Positions 54,832 to 61,316 of a DNA stretch of 61,316 nt are shown one piece after another. The position numbers were made by a program, and so were the translations under genes. Source of the stretch: a candidate division Zixibacteria bacterium RBG_16_53_22 (GTDB taxonomy: Bacteria; Zixibacteria; MSB-5A5; UBA10806); assembly GCA_001775395.1 (NCBI GenBank), contig MEWP01000013.1, positions 1-61,316 on the forward strand, written 5' to 3'. Position 1 is the first letter of the stretch, and the number at the start of each line of letters is the position of its first letter. Below the pieces are notes generated by a model that did no database searches, had not been told where the DNA came from, and worked only from the letters and a program-made list of their open reading frames with translations.

Positions 54832-57531
54832 CTACGGACCTCTTTCATACCTGTCGCGATAGGGATCGTTGAATATGTTGATATCCGGTCGCTTAAAGGA
54901 GATGCTGTACTGGAAATAGCCGTCAAGTTGCGCCAGATCCAGCTCCGAAATGTCGAATTCTGTTCTTATCAAAGATTCGGTTGCCGCCGAATCGATGGCG
55001 TACTCTCCCGACGGGCCAATTATCTCGTAGTCTTTGACGATCCCGGCGATATCGAGCCTTATCTTGAAAATGACCTTGCCTTTGAGTTCCCTGGAGAGAA
55101 GCGCCTCGGGGTATATAAATTCCTCGACCCTCTTCGTCCTGGGCGCCAGAGGGAGATCGCCGGCCAGAGATTGAGCGGCAGTATCGGCCTCAGCCCCTTC
55201 CTGAGAAGGCGGCTTTTGCACATCCTGCGGTTGCTGGCTCTGCCGCGGCGGCGTGCGGCGCTTATCATTTCCGGATGCTGTGCCCAGTCTCTGGCTGGCA
55301 GCCTGCGCATATACCGTTTCGGGGTATTTTTCCGCGACCGAGGCGTAGGCAAAAAAGGCCGAACTGTCCTCGACACCTTTGACCTGATCGAGGATCCAGG
55401 CGGCGGCAAATGCGGCTTTGGGGGCCAGGTCGGGATAATTCCCGGCAATGTATCTGAAAAGAGTAAGCGCGGAATCAGGACTATTAGCGAAAAAGACCAG
55501 GCTCTCGGCAGCCGCATAAAGGCCAAGCGCATTACCTGTAAGGTCAAATGGGGAATTCATGATTTCCGCCGCCCGCGCGGCCTGGGGTGATTCGCGATAT
55601 TCGGAAATGACTCTCCGCAGGTATGTATACGCGGCCGTGGTATCGCCACGGTCGAGTTCTACTTGAGCAGCCGCCAAAAGCGATTTTGGGGCATATGGAG
55701 ATTCGGGGTGTTCCTTGGCAATCATGAGGTATTCGTTGATGGCGGAGTCGGGACGATTTAACTCATACGCGTAAAGCTCGGAAAGCAAATATCGGGTTTC
55801 AATTCCAGCTTTGAGTATGGCCGCCCTGAGGCTATCCTCGTTCGTTGATCCCCGGGCAGAGGGGGTGCCGGCTGGAGCGACAGCCGCCGGCGTCATCACC
55901 TGTGCGGAGGTATCCTGTCGGCCCGGAAGGACGGTATCGATCATACTCGGGATTGCCCGTGCCAGCGTATCGGGCGATAAATCGGCGTTCAGGAGCGTCA
56001 TCAGGCGAGCGGCACGAAGCGAATCGTCCGGCGTGGCGATGGAAGGGATCGAGAACTCTTCTTGTTCGTTGCCGCGAAATGTCGTATCGCCGATAACAGC
56101 GCTTGATAATGAATCGACACCGGATCGTATGACTGAATCGGAATTCGAGATCGAGGGTGGCGGAATGGAATCTTCTTTGATAAGCTCCGGCTGGACCGCT
56201 AACGTGTCGAAAGCCGGCTCAACTTGACCGGAATCCGCAACCGCGCCCGATGAATCGATGCCGGCTGGGGCCGGCTGAATGTCGGGGGCCGTGGAAGGCT
56301 GAAGATCGCCGCCCAATGAACTTAACTCTTCGGCCCTCTTGAGCGAATCCGCCCGTTGAAGCTCCGCCTGATACGACTCGAGCTTGGCAATCTGCGCGGA
56401 ACGCGCCAGGGCGAGATTCTTGAATTGGGAATTCGGCGTCTCCTGTTGGGCCTTGGCAAACGCATCTTTGGCCCCTGCCAGATCGAACTTGTCATTTTGA
56501 TATATGAGGCCGAGTTTGTAAAAAGCCTCGGCCGATTCATTGGTCTTGGGGTTCGACGTCGTGACATTCTGATAAGTTTCAATTGCCTTATCGATGTCGC
56601 CCTGGAGGTAATGGCCCTCGGCCACGCGCAAGCGAATCTCGCCGGAACGCGAGAAGTAACGCTCGTCCTTGGCCAGTCTGTCCAGGATTCTCATGCCCAG
56701 CTCGACTGAATCGCTCTTGAGGGCGGCCGTTGCGGAGGCCAGGGTAGCCTCAAAATAAAGAAGGCGGTCCGGGTTGAATTTCACGACAGCGGCATAGGCC
56801 TGGTATGCTCCAGTGAAATGGTTTTGTTTTTCACGACAGAAGCCCAAATTATATGTGGCTCTGGCGGAGGAATCTCCTCCGGGAAATTTGGCCACATAGT
56901 CGGCAAAATACTCATCGGCCTGGCGGTAATTCTCCGACATCATCTCCATGGCCCCCTCGGCGAAGAGCATATCATCCAGGTAGGGGCTTTTCCCGTAGGT
57001 GTCTTCGAGAGCGGCGAAAGCGGATAGAGCCTGGTCGTTGTGACCGAGGAACATCTCGCACAAACCCATGTAATAATACGATTCGTCGGCGAATTTCGAT
57101 TTCGGGTGGTTAGTAACGAGTTCTTTGAACCTTCTGTCGGCGGGCAGATAATCACCCATGTTGTAATATGATTTACCGATCAGCCATAGGGCATCATCGA
57201 CCCACTTGGAATTAGGGTGATATTGAAGGACCTGGTTGGCCTTGGCGATAGCATCCTTATAGAGGTTTTTCTCCTGCATGTTAACCATCGAGCCGGTTTG
57301 CTCTCTGGGCTGCGGCCCCTGGGATGGAATTGCGGGCGAGCGTTGACCGGGCGGCGTGACCGGCGACAGTGGCGTCTGGCCCATCCTTTCCAAATTTTGG
57401 GCCTGGCTTTTCTCGGCCTCCTCGAATTTTTGTTTGGCGTGGAAAAAAGTATTGTAGTAGACACAAGCGGAGCCGAGTATAAGGATAACCAAGAAAAGAG
57501 GAATCGCTGCCTGATGACGCCGACTAAACAT
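54832..57531 (-). CDS. TPR-repeat lipoprotein with TonB_C-like C-terminal domain
   Basis: An 899-residue protein with a lipoprotein signal (IPLFLVILILGSAC, then VYYNTFFHAKQKFEEAEK, a run typical of FCB TPR lipoproteins). Residues 70-390 hold at least eight TPR units (KDAIAKANQVLQYHPNSKWVDD, YLPADRRFKELVTNHPKSKFADE and others). Residues 400-580 are a low-complexity Ser/Pro-rich linker. More TPRs cover 580-760, then a Pro/Gln-rich hinge. The last 100 residues (PEALLSRELKGKVIFKIRLDIAGIV) resemble the TonB C-terminal domain, which contacts receptors or peptidoglycan. It probably organises envelope complexes. Immediately upstream of pyrK in the same frame. Confidence 0.85.
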   Translation of the reverse strand: MFSRRHQAAIPLFLVILILGSACVYYNTFFHAKQKFEEAEKSQAQNLERMGQTPLSPVTPPGQRSPAIPSQGPQPREQTGSMVNMQEKNLYKDAIAKANQVLQYHPNSKWVDDALWLIGKSYYNMGDYLPADRRFKELVTNHPKSKFADESYYYMGLCEMFLGHNDQALSAFAALEDTYGKSPYLDDMLFAEGAMEMMSENYRQADEYFADYVAKFPGGDSSARATYNLGFCREKQNHFTGAYQAYAAVVKFNPDRLLYFEATLASATAALKSDSVELGMRILDRLAKDERYFSRSGEIRLRVAEGHYLQGDIDKAIETYQNVTTSNPKTNESAEAFYKLGLIYQNDKFDLAGAKDAFAKAQQETPNSQFKNLALARSAQIAKLESYQAELQRADSLKRAEELSSLGGDLQPSTAPDIQPAPAGIDSSGAVADSGQVEPAFDTLAVQPELIKEDSIPPPSISNSDSVIRSGVDSLSSAVIGDTTFRGNEQEEFSIPSIATPDDSLRAARLMTLLNADLSPDTLARAIPSMIDTVLPGRQDTSAQVMTPAAVAPAGTPSARGSTNEDSLRAAILKAGIETRYLLSELYAYELNRPDSAINEYLMIAKEHPESPYAPKSLLAAAQVELDRGDTTAAYTYLRRVISEYRESPQAARAAEIMNSPFDLTGNALGLYAAAESLVFFANSPDSALTLFRYIAGNYPDLAPKAAFAAAWILDQVKGVEDSSAFFAYASVAEKYPETVYAQAASQRLGTASGNDKRRTPPRQSQQPQDVQKPPSQEGAEADTAAQSLAGDLPLAPRTKRVEEFIYPEALLSRELKGKVIFKIRLDIAGIVKDYEIIGPSGEYAIDSAATESLIRTEFDISELDLAQLDGYFQYSISFKRPDINIFNDPYRDRYERGP

Positions 57532-57640
57532 CTTAGAAATAATATATAGCTATTGCACCCCGATGTTCCAAGCAAAAAATTTAGGGCTCATACCAAACTC
57601 ATTACATTATAGGGCAAGGAGTTATTGGCACAAATGAAAC

Positions 57641-57666
57641 GTCCGACGGAAGCGGCTCCGTCGGAC
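57641..57666 (-). terminator. Hairpin after the four-gene membrane operon
   Basis: A perfect 10-bp stem GTCCGACGGA/TCCGTCGGAC with a 6-base loop, 25 bases past the last stop codon of the operon. The following minus-strand bases (GTTTCATTTG) are only moderately T-rich. Confidence 0.6.
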
Positions 57667-57690
57667 GCCGATGATCTATCCGGCTGTGCG

Positions 57691-58326
57691 TTACCCGCCA
57701 AAGAATGCCGTCAAGCTGTTCACATATCCTCTCAAGAAGATCACCCTCTGAACCAGCAGAGCGATACGGCCCATTACAGTCATCCCGAAGCCGGCTCCGA
57801 AGCCGATCATGATGACGTAAATACCGATCCTGGAAATTACCCCCATGGAGCCCTTATGGGCAGCCGAGAAGAAGAAGTAAACCAGGGCGGAGAGTACTCC
57901 CACGATAATGAGGAACGAGGAGATCCCGGCAGCATCGAACGTGAGGGGTTGGTTGATAGTGGCCTCGAGTTGGCGGAATAGCGAGGCGTAGAGAGACAAG
58001 GTGATCGTGATGCCAGAGGAGATGCCGATGTAGAAGGCGATCGAGTAACGCGAGACCCACGACCACTTTTTCGAAAAGCGAGTCCACATCATGAGCCCGA
58101 GCATGGTCGGGATGATGTATTCGTACCTGCCATCATGAGCCAAGCGGTTCCAGACAACCGGTACAAAATTGGTATGGAAAAGGAGCATGGTCCAGTATCC
58201 CGTTGCAACGCCGGCTACCAGGCGCTCGGCGAACTTGTAGAACGGGTTATCCCTATAGAGGAAGCTGAAGATGCACAATGTCAGGAAGGCCGCCAGGCCA
58301 TTGAGTAACAATTGTCCGCCGGTCAT
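57691..58326 (-). CDS. Membrane protein of the four-gene operon, unknown (gene 4)
   Basis: ATG 58326 follows AGGAGG and overlaps the preceding stop (ATGA). The 211-residue product is almost entirely hydrophobic with about seven helices (LLLNGLAAFLTLCIFSFLY, IIPTMLGLMMWTRF, IAFYIGISSGITITLSLYA, ISSFLIIVGVLSALVYFFF, IGIYVIMIGFGAGFGMTVMGRIALL). Charges cluster in loops (RFSKKWSW, RDNPFYKFAERL). No transporter or enzyme motif is seen. Function unknown. Confidence 0.8.
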   Translation of the reverse strand: MTGGQLLLNGLAAFLTLCIFSFLYRDNPFYKFAERLVAGVATGYWTMLLFHTNFVPVVWNRLAHDGRYEYIIPTMLGLMMWTRFSKKWSWVSRYSIAFYIGISSGITITLSLYASLFRQLEATINQPLTFDAAGISSFLIIVGVLSALVYFFFSAAHKGSMGVISRIGIYVIMIGFGAGFGMTVMGRIALLVQRVIFLRGYVNSLTAFFGG

Positions 58327-59171
58327 TGGGCACCTCCTATTGTCTTCTTCTGCCGTCTCGTGGCGAAATAGGCGACGTTGGACATCACGATAAACAAAAT
58401 AATCACCGAGTGGGCTACGAGCTGGTAAGAGACCTGTTCTTTTCCCTGGCCGGGCTTGCCGATCATTTGCTCATATTCGGCAGCGCCCTTGACACCGGGG
58501 ATAATCCCAAAGATCTGGTCCGATTGTAGATACTGGTAATAATCGGCAGCCATGACCCCCGTAATTCCTATCGCCAATGGAAAATTAAAGCGGCCGTTGC
58601 CGTATACGATCCACATATCAGCGGTATTGCCGGCCGTCAGATCGATCACGCCCCGGACATTGTTGAAGTTCTTGACGCCTTGCATGATGGGCAGCGAATC
58701 CAAGGGAGTACCGTAGTAGTCCTGTGGGAACGGGACGCGGAAATCGGTGCCCATGAGCATGATCGTGATGGCCGGATAGGGGCGATAGCCGAGGAAGGCG
58801 TAGTCGACTCCATATTGCCTGTTATACTCTTTGCCGATACGGGTGGTGATCTCCTCAACCATGCCCGGTCCGAACTGCGCCAGGGTCACGATGATTACCT
58901 TGCGGTCCTCGGAGAAGGCGTGCTTGAGAATCGCCTCGGCCATAGGATTCAACTCCGCCATCGACGACGGGTCGTAATCCATCGCCAAAAAGAGGGGATT
59001 GTTAGAATCGGTGTTTTCCACAAAGTCGTGAACATTCTTCACTTCTTTTGAAACCGGCACCGGAACCGTAAACGGGATAATGGCAGGTATGATCACCGCC
59101 AGACCGATGGCCAGGTAGATCCAGCGACGGTCTATTTTCATCATCTGTTCTAAGAATCTCATAACCGTCAC
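58323..59171 (-). CDS. Membrane-anchored periplasmic-domain protein, unknown (gene 3)
   Basis: The GTG at 59171 and ATG at 59162 (MRFLEQMMKIDRR) are both possible; GGGGG upstream fits the ATG better. About 280 residues: one N-terminal helix (IYLAIGLAVIIPAIIPF), a periplasmic domain of about 170 residues with VHDFVENTDSNNPLFLAMDYDPSSMAE and VDYAFLGYRPYPAITIMLMGTDF, then a second helix near residue 255 (SVIILFIVMSNVAYF). The order looks like a substrate- or partner-binding domain held between two anchors. I know no homologue of defined function. Confidence 0.8.
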   Translation of the reverse strand: MTVMRFLEQMMKIDRRWIYLAIGLAVIIPAIIPFTVPVPVSKEVKNVHDFVENTDSNNPLFLAMDYDPSSMAELNPMAEAILKHAFSEDRKVIIVTLAQFGPGMVEEITTRIGKEYNRQYGVDYAFLGYRPYPAITIMLMGTDFRVPFPQDYYGTPLDSLPIMQGVKNFNNVRGVIDLTAGNTADMWIVYGNGRFNFPLAIGITGVMAADYYQYLQSDQIFGIIPGVKGAAEYEQMIGKPGQGKEQVSYQLVAHSVIILFIVMSNVAYFATRRQKKTIGGAQ

Positions 59172-59174
59172 CCC

Positions 59175-59810
59175 CTAATCCCGGCCCATATAGGTTCGTT
59201 CAATTCCAAGTATTATCTTAATCGCCGTGGCGGTGGCGCCCAACGCAATCCCCATGGCGATGGCGCGCTTGGCGGCCATGTTGGGCACCATCAGGATCTT
59301 CTCGACCAGCCAGTTGTTGATGTCCGATATGGGCCCCATTGGGATGAACCGCATCATGATGATGAAAGCGGTCAAAAGCAATATGGTTGCCAACACTGAA
59401 CGCGCCCGGAAGGCCCGATAGGCGGCCGATGCCACGAAAAATGCCAGCAGCGAGAATATGGTCGACTGAATCGGAATCAGGACGCTCTGGAATATGGCCA
59501 GATGCACCCCCTTGGTGCGCCATTCGGGCATCCAGCCGCTGATTACCATAACAAGAAAGCCCATAAGAAGAATTGCGGAGTAGAATCTCTCGTCCGCGGC
59601 TTTCAATTTATTGACATTGGCTTTCAGCAGGCTCCAGATTCCCAGGGGAAGCGACAGGATGCCGATCACCATCACCCAGTCATTAAGGAATTCGAAGAGT
59701 TTTTCCGAGCTAATAAATGGAATGAACAGGAATCTGCCCGGAAAGAAATATTGAAGAAACATGATTATACCCGTAACCATGACAATCATTAACGGTATTT
59801 CTCTTTTCAT
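59175..59810 (-). CDS. Membrane protein of the four-gene operon, unknown (gene 2)
   Basis: ATG 59810 follows GGGAG. The 211-residue protein has about six helices (LMIVMVTGIIMFLQYFF, DWVMVIGILSLPLGIWSLL, AILLMGFLVMVISGWM, IFSLLAFFVASAAYRAF, TILLLTAFIIMMRFIPM, AIAMGIALGATATAIKIILG). Loops carry KANVNKLKAADERF and RAFRARS. It lies 13 bases past the DUF6754-like gene. Not assignable by motif. Confidence 0.8.
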   Translation of the reverse strand: MKREIPLMIVMVTGIIMFLQYFFPGRFLFIPFISSEKLFEFLNDWVMVIGILSLPLGIWSLLKANVNKLKAADERFYSAILLMGFLVMVISGWMPEWRTKGVHLAIFQSVLIPIQSTIFSLLAFFVASAAYRAFRARSVLATILLLTAFIIMMRFIPMGPISDINNWLVEKILMVPNMAAKRAIAMGIALGATATAIKIILGIERTYMGRD

Positions 59811-59823
59811 CGCGCACTCCCGG

Positions 59824-61050
59824 TTACAGGTTAATGGTTACAAGGTTTCTGAGGAATGGCCAGCCGGCAGTAATGGCGATCGCCCCGAGGATGATAAAGG
59901 CCATTACGATTGCCTTGGTGTAATCCTGGGCCTTTAATGTCCCCAACTGGACCGGTTCCTGCGAGAGGTATGCCGAGGCGGCGTAGAGCTCCTCGCCGAT
60001 CAAAGTGTAATCGGTGGCCGCGACAAAGAATGGCAGCTGGGCCACCTGGTCGGTGCCGGAGATCTGAATCGAGCCGGCGATATTGCCGGTTTCGGCCAAG
60101 ATCAGCGATTCGGCATAAAAAACGCCCATATAGAAATTTGTAGCGGGATGCTCGCGAAGCATGATACCATTGACTGCGGCTACGTAGGGGAATTGCATTG
60201 AGGTTACGAAGAAGACGTTCTCCGGATTGTACTGGTCGGGGCGTCCGGCCTCAAGGTAGGCAGTCCGGACCGTTTCCTGGGCCACGGCAAGGACCACTGG
60301 ATCCTGCACTGGCACAATTACCTTGGTCTGGTATTCGGCGGTTCGCTTGGCCACGCGCGACAAAATCGTAAAGCCAGCGATCGTGGCGATGTCGCCGGCA
60401 GTACCCAGCCCCAGGATGTAGAGGATCGGTTTGCCCATCTCGGTTGCCCGCCCGATAGCGTCATCCACCGCATTTATACCAGCCAGGGGCCTGACATACA
60501 TCTTCTTGCCTTTTCGAGCTGAGGAGATGAAAATTATCAGGAACACCGTAAATGTAATAGCGGCCACTCCGATCGGAATCTTGCCGGTGTGAATCCAATT
60601 TTCAATAGTCGTGCCGGAGGCAACGCTGGAAAATTCCGAGCGCACCTGATTGTCGGAAATGGCCAGGATCTTGTAAAACCAGGTGCTGTTGACCGGCATG
60701 AAATTGGGATTGGGATGTTCGCTGTTGGGCTCGGTTTCATCGAAATCGACATACTCGGTTATCCCTCTCGGCACCACCCCGCGCGAGATAAATTCACCGT
60801 CAGGCGAACCTGCCCGGAACACCTCATAGATGGCGACATTGTTGAGTCCCGCGCTGTCATCTGGCGACAGGTCCCATTTGACAATAAGGCCGTGTCCAGC
60901 GTCATTTGGCCTGTCAACAACCCGGACATTTGTCGGAGGCGCCGGGGCCGGCGGGGCCAGGCCTGCACTATCCGGTATCGCCTCCTGACCGATGGCCAGG
61001 CTGGAGCTAATTATGACAAGACACAATAACATAATGAGTTTTTTTGTCAT
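59824..61050 (-). CDS. Fibronectin-like plus DUF6754-type membrane protein, first gene of the operon
   Basis: ATG 61050 follows AAGGAGAG. The 408-residue protein has a signal peptide (LIMLLCLVIISSSLAIG), a fibronectin type III-like domain at about residues 38-150 (PPTNVRVVDRP...IVKWDLSPDD...YEVFRAGSPDGEF), a membrane helix (IPIGVAAITFTVFLIIFIS, about 155-180) and a cytoplasmic domain opening GKKMYVRPLAGINAVDDAIGRATEMGKPILYILG, with AATDYTLIGEELYAASAYLSQEPVQLG near its end, which I place in DUF6754. A last helix (IVMAFIILGAIAITAGW) ends the chain. No function is established for the family. Promoter-proximal gene. Confidence 0.8.
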   Translation of the reverse strand: MTKKLIMLLCLVIISSSLAIGQEAIPDSAGLAPPAPAPPTNVRVVDRPNDAGHGLIVKWDLSPDDSAGLNNVAIYEVFRAGSPDGEFISRGVVPRGITEYVDFDETEPNSEHPNPNFMPVNSTWFYKILAISDNQVRSEFSSVASGTTIENWIHTGKIPIGVAAITFTVFLIIFISSARKGKKMYVRPLAGINAVDDAIGRATEMGKPILYILGLGTAGDIATIAGFTILSRVAKRTAEYQTKVIVPVQDPVVLAVAQETVRTAYLEAGRPDQYNPENVFFVTSMQFPYVAAVNGIMLREHPATNFYMGVFYAESLILAETGNIAGSIQISGTDQVAQLPFFVAATDYTLIGEELYAASAYLSQEPVQLGTLKAQDYTKAIVMAFIILGAIAITAGWPFLRNLVTINL

Positions 61051-61316
61051 AAACTCTCCTTAAAATTTAGACCACACATCTAAAAAACAAAGTAGAATAG
61101 AATTCAATGCTGCGTCTGACCTATGGCTGGCTTAACAACGATAAATTGGCTGTTGGTATCAGGGTGGCCAAATGAGGGAAAATCCAGAATAGGAACCTCC
61201 ATGTTAACTCCGCCACCAAAAATCATGCGGTTATGATACTATAATCAATATGGGATGGAAACATAATTTTTCGATGCCGACGGCCGGCACGCTGAAGCTC
61301 GGCGCCCCGGACCCCG
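61051..61316. other. Upstream region of the four-gene operon
   Basis: These 266 bases are A/T-rich near 61070-61110 and should hold the operon promoter. The last 45 bases become sharply G+C-rich and repetitive (GGCCGGC, GGCGCC), which could be the left arm of another dyad element cut by the window end; this cannot be shown. Confidence 0.3.

Noticed and set aside
54559-55590. 343-codon open frame opposite pyrK and the TPR lipoprotein
   Set aside because: Antisense to two genes with clear domains; product has no recognisable fold.

Overview
This window reads as chromosome of a Gram-negative bacterium of the FCB (Fibrobacterota-Chlorobiota-Bacteroidota) superphylum; an uncultured lineage such as candidate phylum Zixibacteria is my best guess. 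The reasons are four secreted proteins ending in a T9SS-type or FlgD-like sorting tail (PNPFN motif, terminal Lys), a TonB receptor with a carboxypeptidase-regulatory-like N-terminal domain, Kdo (LPS) biosynthesis genes, bacterial sphingolipid genes and giant multiheme cytochromes. Phylum assignment is inference; there is no rRNA or tRNA gene in the window.

Layout. 1-6.4 kb: the end of a flavodoxin-like gene, a large dyad repeat, two tandem multiheme cytochrome c/cytochrome b fusions (19 and 11 CxxCH motifs) and a DUF1028 protein. 6.6-15 kb: a secreted sorting-tail protein, a hairpin-rich gap, an NtrC-like regulator with a degenerate AAA+ core, a secreted TPR protein, a CstA-type transporter and an A+T-rich polytopic membrane protein. 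15.2-21.9 kb: HmuY-like lipoprotein plus TonB receptor (haem or metal uptake), a PdxJ-like protein without its catalytic residues, YceI, DUF899 and a zinc MDR dehydrogenase. 21.9-25.4 kb: three secreted proteins including a transglutaminase-like one. 25.7-31.9 kb: CoA-transferase plus alanine dehydrogenase, DinB-like, and a zinc-ribbon/LemA/M48 protease operon. 31.9-37.4 kb: a fused E1 alpha/beta dehydrogenase, a GNAT-like protein, an LVIVD-repeat secreted protein and a receiver-DUF3052 fusion.

37.4-45.7 kb is the envelope-lipid core. It holds a serine palmitoyltransferase homologue, a GNAT-like ceramide synthase candidate and a divergent short-chain reductase (the three steps of bacterial dihydroceramide synthesis), followed by a class V aminotransferase coupled to the reductase, then kdsB, pyrG, a small lipoprotein and kdsA. 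45.7-46.4 kb is a REP-associated tyrosine transposase with a frameshift, flanked by two inverted copies of a palindrome. 46.4-50.7 kb: a second alpha-oxoamine synthase, an FG-GAP secreted protein and a probable outer-membrane protein. 50.8-57.5 kb: a HI0933-type flavoprotein, pyrF-pyrD-pyrK and a TPR/TonB_C lipoprotein. 57.7-61.1 kb: a tight four-gene operon of membrane proteins of unknown function.

The best candidates for something undescribed are: three 160-180 bp non-coding dyad elements sharing one fold; the four-gene membrane operon; the activator-like regulator missing its sigma-54 loop and Walker B acid; and the catalytically stripped PdxJ relative. The sphingolipid locus is a recognisable system in an unusual lineage.
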